Of a stretch of 64,000 nucleotides of DNA, positions 33,601 to 45,600 are shown piece by piece. Position 1 is the stretch's first letter, and each line of letters begins with the position of its first letter. The notes under the pieces are model-generated. The model saw only the letters and a program-made list of their open reading frames with translations, did not search any database and was not told the DNA's origin. The position numbers were made by a program, and so were the translations under genes. Origin of the DNA: Loripinus fragilis (taxonomy: Eukaryota; Mollusca; Bivalvia; Lucinida; Lucinidae); assembly GCA_964019695.1 (NCBI GenBank), contig OZ026530.1, forward strand, positions 29,370,690 through 29,434,689, given 5' to 3'.

Positions 33601-36600
33601 ACAAGTAGTGACGGCCATTTCACAGCCTCCACCAGCTGAAAGCATGTCACCTAGGTAGCAGAAGGAAGCTACCACCTCAAGCTTATCAGGTCCGACCTGG
33701 ACTTCACTCTGTGGTCTACCGTCAATAGGGCGAGCATTGCCCATGCACACCTATAATCAGGATTTGGTGTCAGTCGTTGTAGCCCACTGCATTTCTTATG
33801 CACCCAAAGTTTGCAGCCATTGCAGTAGATGCTGTTGTTGCCTACTCCTGTACAACAGACAGCGCATGGGTATTCGCCTGAACTCTGCAAGAGATCCAGG
33901 CCTCTACCACAGATCATGACCTTTGTCTTTCCTGCATTTACCCTCAATCCCTTCTTCTCCATGGCTTCTTTCCATATCAAGAGCCTCCTGACACATTCCT
34001 CTAGGGATTCAGCAATGATGACAAGATCATCTGCATATAGGTCCTCCCAGGGAACACCAGCCCGAAACTCACGTGACAAGGCCTCCAGCACAATGATGAA
34101 GAGCAAGGGACTGAGTACGGATCCCTGATGGACCCCGACCTTCACCTCAAACTCTTTGCTGAAACCCTCGCCAACACGAACCCGGCTTCGTGCATTAGCA
34201 TACATTCCCTGGACTAACCGCACAATCCATTCCTCAACGCCTAGCTTTCTCAGGGCCCACCAGATAACCTTCCAAGGGACACGGTCAAATGCTTTCTCTA
34301 GGTCCACGAAGGCCATATAAAGCCTCTTGTTCACTGCTAGGTATTTCTCCTGCAGCTGCCGGACCACAAAGATTGCATCTGTAGTGCCTCTTCCTGGGAC
34401 AAAGCCATACTGGTAGTCGTCAATAGACACCACCTGTCTTAGGAGACCATCGACAATCCTCTCTAGGATCTTCATGGCCTGCTCAGTCAGCTTGAGGCCT
34501 CAAATAGTTGCATCTATCCAAAGCATCACCCTTGCCCTTGTAAAGGCAGAAAATGAAACTTTCCTCCCAGTCAGTTGGGACCTTGCCATCACGGATAATG
34601 GCAGTAGCAAGATCTCGGATCATGGTGGCACCTGTATCACCTGCTGCCTTGATCATCTCCACCACTATGCCTGATGGACCTGCAGCTTTGCCCGATTTCA
34701 TCTTTGAGATGGCCTTCTTCACCATGTCAATAGTGATTGGGATAGGCGGGCCTTCTAACAGAGGTTCATTGGACAGGTGATCAGGGTCCCAGTCAAATTC
34801 AACGTTGAGAAGCCTTTCATAATGTTCAGCCCACGCATTCTGCTTTGCCTCCTCGCTCATTGACATTTCCCCAGTGTCATTCTTCACTGGCTTGTCGCCT
34901 ACAACATCAACATTCTCTTTCCTCATCTGGTTGGCGAGACGGAAGATAACAGACGACTTGTGGTCAATGCCCTCATAGACCACCTTGACTGCTTCGTGGC
35001 GTGCATGGTGCACCACACGTCTGGAGATGCGCTTGGCAGTGTTATATGATGTTCGTGTGCATTTGCCAGCCTTCCATGCTTTGAAAGCTTGGCACTTGGC
35101 TGTGATGGCATCATTTACTTCCTCATTCCACCACCAAGTTTCACATCGCCATCGGTGGGGCTTTGTTGTGCCACACACCTCCTCCGTTGTCTTCAGCAAA
35201 CCTGTCTTGAGTTTCGCCCAGATTTCCTCAGTAGTAGTAGCCGCTTCAGTTTCCACAGCGGGCACATGTGCCTTGAAGACTTCCTGGAATCGGCTACATG
35301 TTTGAGGATCTCTGAGCTTCCACACTTTTGGACGTGGGGTGAATTTGCGCTTGATTTGGGGTGGCATATCAATCATCATGTCGCACACAAGGAGCTGGTG
35401 CTGCAGAGCAACCTCCTCTCCAGGAATCACCTTCACATCCATAACAAGTTTGCGCAGGCTCTTTCGAAATAACATGAAGTCTATCTGGGTTGCTGTATTA
35501 TCGGACCTGTATGTGATGAGGTGACTGTCACGTTTCTTGAAACATGTGTTACCGAGGAACAGGTCATATGCTAGTGCATATTCCAGGATCCTCTCAGCCT
35601 CACTATCAGGGTCTGGCTTGCCATACCCATAGCCTCCATGAACTTCTTTGTAACCGGAGCCTGTACTGCCTACATGGCCATTCCAATCACCACATGGGAT
35701 GAGGAATTCCGATGCTGGGATCATTGCAGTCACGGCCCTAAGTTGGTCGTAGAATAGATCCTTTACAGAATCACTGAGACCACACTGTGGGGCATAGACA
35801 GACAGAAGACAAAGCACCCGCTGACCGACTATGATCTTAACCAGGATGGTCCGGTCGGAGACTCGCTTGACCTAAAATACCCTCTCTATCCACTTCTCCG
35901 CCACAAACACTCCAACACCAGCAGTACCCTTGCTGTTTCCAGACCAAAACAGTTTGTACCTTGAGTCTTTGCCCGTTATTATACGGCAATGACCACCGCG
36001 GTATCTGGTCTCTTGGACACAACAAAGGTCTACTTTTCTACGAGATAGTGTTTCCACCACATCGCAGACCCTCCCTTTTAGAGTGTTCACATTAAGAGTG
36101 CCCACCCTGAAATTTCTCAGATGCTTGCTGGATTTGCCGCAATGGCCGACCCTGCCCCCCACACCTGAGAGAGGGCCAAGCCGGAGACGCCACTGACAGA
36201 AATCTGGTTTCTAGCATCGTCTAACGTGACTTCATTTGTTGATTCTGCCATGATGGTTTTTGGAACTAAGGTTTTTCTGGAATCGCCTGTCCTAGCTGAC
36301 ATCCCAACTCAGATCTATGACGGCCTCTGAGATTCCGCCGTTCCCGCACTCGGGTTTTTAAGACCAATTATCGCTTAATGCAGGTTAAAAGTATTGAATA
36401 CTTTAAACCTTCATTGGGCTACCATTTGCCATTGAGGTCTTTGTTTTTGTCTATTTCTGAGTGGTCGTTTTACAAAGGTTTTACTGTAAATATTTGAACT
36501 AGATTTGAACTTACAAAGGTATACTTAGAGGGCAAACTGTCCAAGTTTACTAGCCACATATGTACCCAACTTTGTATACACAGAGTGACAGACAGACAAA

Positions 36601-39600
36601 GGCCAGGGGACAAAATTCCACTTGTCTGCTTGTAGTTACGAGTGAAATCTAGAATGGACAAGTAATTTGGGAAGAATTACTTGAGGAAGTCATATTACAT
36701 ATTACTCTCTTATGTTCTTTATTGCATACACTTTAAAGGACAAGTGCATGTGTTTGCAGGACGAGTGAAAATTGTAAGTCTTTCGTCCTGCAGGACAAGT
36801 ACAATATCTAAATATTTTTGTCCCCTGAAGGCCATTCCCATTATCCCCTCTCAGTTTCACATGCTCAATTATAATGGATACAGTGCCTTAGAGGAAAAAA
36901 TGATAATTTTCTTTGACTATCATTATTAGACCAACTCCTTTTAACTAAAACTAATAATAATTCCGAATGGAAACTCTGGTCATATGAGCTGTGAGCTAAG
37001 CAAGTGTACTGTATACGAAGATGATGCTATTTAAAGGAGTTCTACTGTGGGATCACAGTTTAAAAAGCTATTACTTACTTCTGTACTGGATCTGGGACAT
37101 AGATATATTCCATAGGAACAATTCTGCCTAGTTCACGGAGAGTCTTTACAAATCTCAGCTTAGAGCTGAACTTGGAACTGAAATAAGATAGGAACATAAG
37201 TCACATAACCAGGTTGATTTTTTTTATGTACTACACTCCTCTATTTTCATTGGGACTTCACAGAGTCTTTACAAATCTCAGCTTAGAGCTGAACTTGGAA
37301 CTGAAACCAGATATAACTAGAATTGTTTTTCTACGAAAAAACAGATGTCTCCCCCCTTTTGATGTCAAAAGCATGCATCATTGAATACAATTTCAAACAG
37401 AAACATTAAATACAATTTCTTACAAAAATTCTAGTCACTTCATGCAGACAATCAGCTCGTATCTAGTAAAGATATCTGTCAATGTAGTATACTATTGCAC
37501 AATCATAACCTGGCATAAAATAGTCAAAGGTAATTGTTTTTGTGATGGACAAAGTTCCAAAGGAAATAACTCTAAGAGTATAAATGACAGAGTTACTATT
37601 CTTGCACTCTGCATGTCGACTCATGTTGGTTGATACTTGTATAAAGTTTCGTGAATATAGCTTAAGAGGTTTTCAAGTTATAGAGCGGACACGGTTTTCA
37701 TGATGCACAAAGTTCAAAGGGAAATAACTCAAAAAGTATAAAAGGCAGAGTTACAATTCTTGCACTCTGCACGTCATCTCATGCTGATTGATATTTGTAT
37801 ATAGTTTCATGAATATAGTTTAAGCGGTTTTCAAGTTAAAGAGCGGACACGATTTTTGTGATGCACAAAGTTCAAAGGGAAAAAAACTCAAAAAGTATGA
37901 AATGCAGAGTTACCATTCTTGCACTCTGCATGTCATCTCATGCTGATTGATATTTGTATAAAGTTTCGTGAATATAGCTTAAGCGGTTTTCAAGTTATAG
38001 AGCGGACAGGATTTTTGTGATGCACAAAGTTCAAAGGGTAATAACTCCAAAAGTATAAAAGGCAGAGTTACCATTCTTGCACTCTGCACGTCACCTCATG
38101 CTGATTGATATTTGTATAAAATTTCGTGAATATAGCTTAAGTGGTTTTCAAGTTATAGAGCGGACACGATTTTTGTGATGCACAAAGTTCAAAGGGAAAT
38201 AACTCAAAAAGTATGAAATGCAGAGTTACCATTCTTGCACTCTGCACATCATCTCATGCTGATTGATATTTGTATAAAGTTTCGTGAATATAGCTTGAAT
38301 GGTTTTCAAGATATAGAGCGGACACGATTTGTGACAGACAGACAGACAGACAGACGGACAGACGGACAGACAGACGGACAGACGGACGCCCGGGGAAAAA
38401 CAATATGTCTCCCGACCCTGAAGGGGGGAGACATAAATATTCAGTCACTTAAAATCTGATAAAAACTATTTAACTTAGAGAGCGGACGTTGTTAGTGTGA
38501 CATACGTATGGATAGACAGGGGTAACACTTAATGCCCCGGCCATTGTCATAGCGGGGGCATAAAAATTCATTCTGAGGACATTTATGAAAGATTATGAAT
38601 ACCAAATGTTCAGTTTAAAAAAGTTTGTTGCATATTCATATCCTAATCTTTACGTGTAATTTCTACATGAATTTTGATTTATTTTACATATTTCAAAGAA
38701 AATACTGTAAATGAGCAGCATCACTAGATCAACTTCATAAAGTTAAACCTCATCCCTCCCTTCACAACTTTTGTTATCACCTCATCTTGTCTGCTTATGT
38801 TCTTAGGTAGTCGATACCGTAAACGATATGCACCAAGATCAGAGCGATCCATTGAGAAAAATAAGTGGAAAATGTCTGTGAACATTAGCCTACCTGATAA
38901 AAGGTTTGGTCATCACAACAACTGTCTTCAACCAAAGTGTAGGATGGACTAGAAGAAGGCCTTTAAGATTCTTCTTTAACCTGATTGAAAAAACAACAAC
39001 AAGGTTAAACTGATGAAGATTTTAACTTTTCGATTCCACACACAAAATATAAATTTGAAAGTGTCGTACCTAAGAAGCTTTCACCTGACAACTTCAGGCT
39101 TCATCAGCTTTGTGACGGTCTGTCACTCACTGACCATTTGGTTGGTAAGAGATGTTAATATCCCGTTTAGATTTTGTGGACAATTTTTAAAGAGAAAACC
39201 ATGTCAACTATCTTGTCTATATCTGGGACAACACGTCAACATCACTCACCAACCAGAGCTGTGTTGATGGTCAGTGATTGACAGACTATCACAAAGCTGA
39301 TGAAGCTCGAAGCCCAGGGGGGGGTACTCTGATATTTTCATACATACGTAGGCTCGGTCCATTTTTTTGGGGTCAAAATTTTGAATTTCAATATTTTTTG
39401 GGGGTTTCAGAAAAATGAATATTTTTTTGGGTATGAAAATTTTGTGGATATTTTTTTTGGGTTATCCCAAAATTGGACTAGTTTTAGGGGTTATTTCTAT
39501 GTATTTTAGGGTCTTTTCTTAAGGTAAATATACAGAATCGGGATATTTTTTTGGGTTGCAAAAATTTCAAATATTTTTTTGGGGTGCTTGAAATTTCTGA

Positions 39601-42600
39601 TATTTTTTTGGGGTGAACGGTAAATGCTGGGTCCGAGCCTACGTATGCAGAAAAAATTAGAGTACCCCCCCTGGGGCTCGAAGATATCAGGTGAGTTTCT
39701 CAGGTATGAAACTTTAAAATTTAATTTTTGTGTGTGGAATCGAAAGGTTAAAATCTTCATAGTGAAAACTACAACAAAATTAAACATTCACCAGAACGTT
39801 AAACTTGTTTAACCCTTTGTATTCGGGAAATCCCTAAATGTGTGCTTTTACAAACAGTGAAGATGCATATGCGCAGTCTGATCAGAGCCTTTGCTAGTCA
39901 CTTGAATATTCTTTGACTGTTAAGCTACTGACTGAACATCATTTGGAGTTTCTAAGTTTAAAAGGAGGCTGCACAGGCTCATCTTAGTATACATTTATTA
40001 AAATGCCACATCGCATTGTTAGAACTCTCATGTCGCAGCTCAAATGCAGGAGGTTCTAGTCCGAAACAGCCAATGGGGTGCATGGGCAGATTTTCAATTA
40101 TCAGTATTAAACCCACCTTCTGTCTATCATCTGATAACAACGCTTTAACCAGCTAAAACTTGGCATCTGTCGCCTAGGGGTAGCACCATGAAAATACACA
40201 ATCATATAATCCTCTGCCACAAGGAGTTCTAGCGTACTAATAACATATCTGAAAATACACATTCTACCATAAATACCAATGCACAAAGCTGCTTGAAGCC
40301 ATTGTCATATGAACAGTTTTGTTTTGTTGCTTACAGTCCAAGTCAATAGCTGTGGTCATGTCGGGATGGTCAGTTCACCTAACCACATATTTTTCTGGGA
40401 AAGCTTGACTAAGCTGTTAACCAGTAGTTCAAGAACATACTTTTGCTTGTAACTGACAACAACCCTTCTTGAATCAGCAGAAGGGAGGAGGAGAATGGCC
40501 GTTGAAAATATTTCATGATCCATCTCCATGTCAGTATGGGACCAGGCCGGATTTGAACTCACAATCCCTGGATCTTCAAAAAATAACCTCACTATCAAAT
40601 GCACTATGGGCCCTCGTGAAAAAAACTTTTTACATTTTCTACTCTCTTAAAAATTGAAAAATAAAGATTGTTTTTCCTTAATACACTCAGGTGAAGTATT
40701 TATCCTGCTGATAAATGTTAAAATGCCAACAATTGTAGGCCTTTTAACATTTATGAGCAAGATAAATTTCATGTTTGTGTTTAGCATCAAAAATATATAA
40801 CCTCAGGGCCGGCCTGTCTACATGTGCATCTATGAAGTCTGATCAGCTTCATTGTTACTTGCGTCTGAGATAGTACACATACAATAGCTTCAATTGCTTC
40901 ATTCAAATGTTCAAGATTAAAGCTAGTCTTTGTACTAGAGCAGAAAAGTTTGAGTATAATCTGGTCACTAGCCCAACATGGCAACAATAGGGTCAAGATC
41001 AGACAAAAATGAGCCTCGACATGAGATTTCCAACAATGTGTTATGTGCAACCAACAAAGCCTCAGATCAGCCTGTGCATATGCGCAGTCTGATCAGAGCC
41101 TTTGCTAGTCGCTTAAATATTCTATGAGTGTTAAGCTACTGACTGAACATCATTTGGAGTTTTTAAGCTTAAAAGGATGCTGCACAGGCTTGTCTGAGTC
41201 TACATTTGTCAAAATGCCACATTGTTGGAAATCACATGTCGCGGGTCAATTCTACAATATCAAGCCAGAGGATGTGGGCAATGTAAGGTCAAGAAAGATG
41301 CTGGCTGGACCTTGACCTCAAATTTCCTACTTTTAAGGAGGACTCTTAAGCTTGCAACTTATGATGTAGGGGGGAAATATTTCAACCTGTCCCAGCCGGG
41401 AATCAAACTCAGGTCGCTGGATCTACAGGCAAACACTCTACCACATCGCTGTAAAGCTAGCTTCTACAGCAAGACAGTAGACGTGTGTTATATTATACCT
41501 AGACCTTGTGACACTTTTATAGCTTATTGTGCTTTAAGGCATAAAAACACTGTGATCATACCACTACGCAAATTGGGTCTCGTCACTTATTTCGGTGTTA
41601 AGGTAACTTTCTCATCATGTTCAATTTCTTCATTTTATCACAGATAAACGCCCCAAAATGCTTGGGTTTCGATTGATTTTTGTTCATCAAATTCACATTG
41701 TATCTTTTAGCTTTAAAATTATATGAAAACTTTAACGTTTGATGTCTAGGCATGAAGTAACTAATTACGGTTTTGTCATCGTGGATAATTAATCAATGAC
41801 AAAACCGTATAATTATGACTAAGCCGTAATTGACAATTTTTTAATATAACTGTAAAAAAACCCATTTAAAATCTGATTTTATCTCCGTTTTGGCAAGACA
41901 ACACAGAGGTTGTTAACTAGAGGATGCAATCTCAAAGCAAATATATTCTAAAGTTCTCATTTTTGTCAGCCTTTATATGAAGGTAGTTTTACTTTAACAC
42001 CGGGGTGGGTGACGAGATCCAAATTGCCATAGTGGTATGACCACAGTGAAAAAGAAAACTTACAAGAAGAGGTTGTCCATTACATACTGGTAGTCACGAC
42101 GACCTCTGTCTGGTAAGTAACAACCAGAAAATAGAATAATGGCATTCAGACCATCACCATAGTAACCTAGAAGAGAATTTCAAAGATGAAAGTGAACATA
42201 AGTCTATATTTACATTTTCGAAGCCAGCCTTTAATGAATCTTTAGATTTTTTGCAACCGTTCATAGCCTCATGAATGGCACAAATTTGATTGACAGCTGC
42301 CAAGCTCTCTTGCCTGTGCAATATGCTGCGAACATCAAACTCATTGGCCAGAAGTGATACTGGTGTTGTGATTGACAGTGTGCCACACCTGAGTCACACA
42401 TGCAAAACAAGCCTCTAGTTTGCTCCATTGGCTGTCCGTGTTCAAGCTGGCTGCTCCCCTTTTTCCATTTTATACTCCGACTAAACCATTGATATGGTTA
42501 TATTTTCAATACAAAACTGCTTTAATTTCTTAATTAAAAATATATTTTATATTTTAGATATTTGTAATAAAATGCAAATAAAAGCAATAAATTCAATTTT

Positions 42601-45600
42601 TGGATTTTTCATGCAAAGTTAATGTTACTTTGCAATGATTCCATGAACATTCAAAAACTGAAACTAAACCCTTAAAGAACCTGCAATTTGTTGTCTGATT
42701 AAGTAATCTGCTGCATATTTTTGCTAACAATATTTGAATATGTAAGTAAAGGGGAGACTCCTACAGGAGCAGACTGATCTTTGTCTACACTGTTTGTCGA
42801 AAAGGCTTCCAAAACATTTCAACAGGCGACAAAAATTCCTGAAGCAGTGCAGAAGACAACAAATTTTACAAAACTTTTCTTGATATTCGGAGAATGTAAG
42901 ATTTTATATTTCAAGTTGATGGTCTGTCTTAATTGGTTTCTTAAGGCAGAAACAAACTTTGAAATGTCGCCTGCTTCAAATTATTTGCAGCACTTTAAGG
43001 TTTCAATCATTTATGCTGTGTGAGTTTCCAATGAGACTAACAGGAATATTGCCCAAATCAGATTGCTTCTATTAGGGAGCCGTCTGATCTGGGTACATAA
43101 CGTTTCCATGATAAAATCTAGTCTGAAGTGTACTTCAATCTAGAATATATGGAGTAGAAGTAAAAAGCAGGATTTTCAGGACAAAAATGTTTGTGTTAAT
43201 GCTTCATGTCTCATTCAACAATTTTCAGTCATGTTGGGAAATTTTCCTGTTTACCTAGGTTGAACAATTTTTAAGTTATGTCGTGATTGAACCAGTGCTA
43301 AGCAAGGATTAATGTGACAACACAGTGACGCCGTTGAGGCTCAAATCTGCATCACTCTTGAAAGCATTTTAACACTGAGCCACTGCTCTCTCTACGCTGT
43401 ATGAGATGCGGATTTGTTGCAATACAGATAATTTCGCCTAATCTGTTCAATTTTGGTTTCAAATTGTTCCGCTCATTCTAACTAAGAAAATTAGTACCCA
43501 CACTTTATGTTTCTGACCACAAACAACAAAGTTATTGGGTGTTTAAAGAGTCTTTCATCGTAAACGAACCATACGCACATCAGCATCGCTCTTATAATTA
43601 CCCTTTATAAATTCTGAGTTGGGTAATAAAACAACTATTTCATACCTTTCTGTGCAACAGTCAAAATGATCCAACCTCTGTGCTGTGGATGACACGACGC
43701 ACTGTTGCCCTCGGCCTTTGGCCTCATGCAACAGTCCATCGGGTCATCCACAGCACCTCGGTGGTGATAGTTTTGACTGTTGCACAGAAAGGTATAAAAT
43801 AGTTGTATACTGTTTGAGTTGCCAAACTAAGATAGTGTAAAATACGACAAACAAGGCAGGAAAAATGCGTCCATTTGGTAATCTCAAATACCCATGGGTG
43901 AAACTTAAAAATTCCTGAAATTAAGAAATTCAAATCTTAAAACTTGCAATATGCTTACAAAGTATAAAAAAATTCAAAGTGTCTTTAAATAAACTGAAAT
44001 CTATAACATCAAAGAAGCTATATTTCTATCTTCATAATTTTGAAGCTGACTTTCTATACAAAAACTGTGGTCTTTTTACATAGACATTAGAAACCTTACC
44101 TCCATGAGAGAGAACTTTCTTGTAAGGTTCTATGACATGCATATCTACTCTGTAACTTTTCCCGGCAATTTCCACATTTCTGTACTTCTGTGCCTCTCGT
44201 CTCTCATCCTCGTCTTGCAGGTGGAACTCCTTGACTGGCTCTGAAGGTGTGAGCACTGGAGTCACAGGTGTATCATCTGTAAACAAGATCATTTAACATA
44301 AAGATTCTATGACATACTTCTGTGCCTCTCGTCTCTCATCTTCATCTTGCAGGTGGAACTCCTTGACTGGCTCTGAAGGTGTGAGCACTGGAGTCACAGG
44401 TGTATCATCTGTAAACAAGATCATTTAACATAAAGATTCTATGACATACTTCTGTGCCTCTCGTCTCTCATCTTCATCTTGCAGGTGGAACTCATTGACT
44501 GGCTCTGAAGGTGTGAGCACTGGAGTTACAGGAGTATCATCTGTAAACAAGATCATTTAACATAAAGATTCTATGACATACTTCTGTGCCTCTCGTCTCT
44601 CATCTTCATCTTGCAGGTGGAACTCCTTGACTGGCTCTGAAGGTGTGAGCACTGGAGTTACAGGAGTATCATCTAAAAGCCAAAGCATCATTATAGGGAT
44701 AGTTTGTTTAATTTTGTTTTGTTTGATTTGATTCTTTACATCCTATCAACAATCTTTCAGTTATATAGGGACAGGTCTTCCTGGGTTGAACCAGTACTAA
44801 GCTAGGTTTAATGTGTCTTGCTCAAGGACACAACACAGTGACGCTGGTGAGGCTCGAACCCACCGCCCCTCAGTCTCAAGTCAAGCACGCTACCTCAGAG
44901 CCACTGTGCTCCCATATAGGGATAGGCTCTGAACCAACCACAAGGTATTGATAAAGAGCAATTTCATCTTATTTCACGATAAAAGTGGTGCATATGAATA
45001 AGCAGACACCATGGTTAAAAATGGTTCACAGCTTTTCAATGTTTGTTTGATTTAATTCTTTACGTCCCATCAACAATCTTTCAGTTATATAGGGACAGGT
45101 CTTTCTGGGTTGAACCAGTACTAAGCTAGGTTTTATGTGTCTTGCTCAAGAACACAACACAGTGACGCTGGTGAGGCTCGAACCTGCCACCCCTCGGTCT
45201 CAAGTCAAGCATTCTATCACTGAGCCACTACACTCCCATATAGGGATAGGCTCTGAACCAACCACAAGGTATTGATGGAGAGCAATTTACATTTTATTTC
45301 ACGATAAAATAGGTGAATATGAATGCAGCTGAGGTAATAAGCAGACATCATGGTTAAAAAAAGCTTCACAGCTTTTCAATGTTTACTTTCTTTGTCTGAG
45401 GCATCATCTACTTCCATACTATATGTAGAGTATAAGAATCTATCATAAGAGTGAGAGTAGGATATAAATATCCATCCTGAGGATCGGCGTTTGGCATCAC
45501 GAGGCTTGCCGAGTGATGACAAACGGTGATCCCCAGAGACGGATTTTTCTATCCAACCCTCACACAAATAATGGATTCTTTTTCTTGCTCACCACTGTTT

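Larger units (their letters stand above)
33014..36350 (-). mobile_element. Decayed RTE-like LINE (endonuclease, RT, Cys finger)
   Basis: Minus-strand order: APE-type endonuclease, reverse transcriptase, a CxxC..CxxC..HxxC finger, then a C-terminal region, and a short ATGA/ATGAATG microsatellite as the 3' end (33045-33015). No poly-A tail is present. Microsatellite tails and this endonuclease type (like the segment captured in mammalian CFDP2) are typical of the RTE group, although the finger and the long C-terminus point to a related bivalve/invertebrate lineage. Defects: a nonsense codon in the endonuclease, a shift near 34495 and a shift near 33745. It lies in an intron of the BNIP2-like gene, same strand. 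Confidence 0.85.
32958..36486. mobile_element. Mariner/pogo-type MITE split by a LINE, copy 3
   Basis: The left part (32958-33013: 'cagtaaaacctgtgtaaaat'...'aagacc') and right part (36351-36486: 'aagaccaattatcgctta'...'ggttttactg') together make one ordinary copy of the family. The LINE between them is therefore the younger insertion. A short gttttt repeat at the two junctions is a likely target duplication. Confidence 0.7.
37315..38437. mobile_element. Pearl/Helitron-like non-autonomous element
   Basis: Starts near 'tctacgaaaaaacagatgtc' with 'tccccccttt' and ends with 'aaggggggagacata', so the ends mirror each other. Between them lie five tandem ~158-bp units and a GACA/GACGGACA microsatellite. 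This layout (tandem ~160-bp core plus tetranucleotide run) is that described for bivalve pearl elements; exact family membership is inferred. It lies in the intron between exons 7 and 6. Confidence 0.7.

Noticed and set aside
34553..35524. Several plus-strand frames of 60-127 codons
   Set aside because: They are antisense shadows of the LINE endonuclease and RT coding sequence.
37544..38335. CRISPR-like array
   Set aside because: Whole 158-bp units repeat without distinct unique spacers, and the setting is a eukaryotic mobile element.
41340..41470. Possible tRNA gene on the minus strand
   Set aside because: The A- and B-box regions are tRNA-like, but it continues into a SINE body and I could not fold a clean acceptor stem from it.
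44184..44680. Functional array of alternative exons (mutually exclusive splicing)
   Set aside because: The extra copies lack the BCH half and the real donor; use of their GTATGT site breaks the reading frame.
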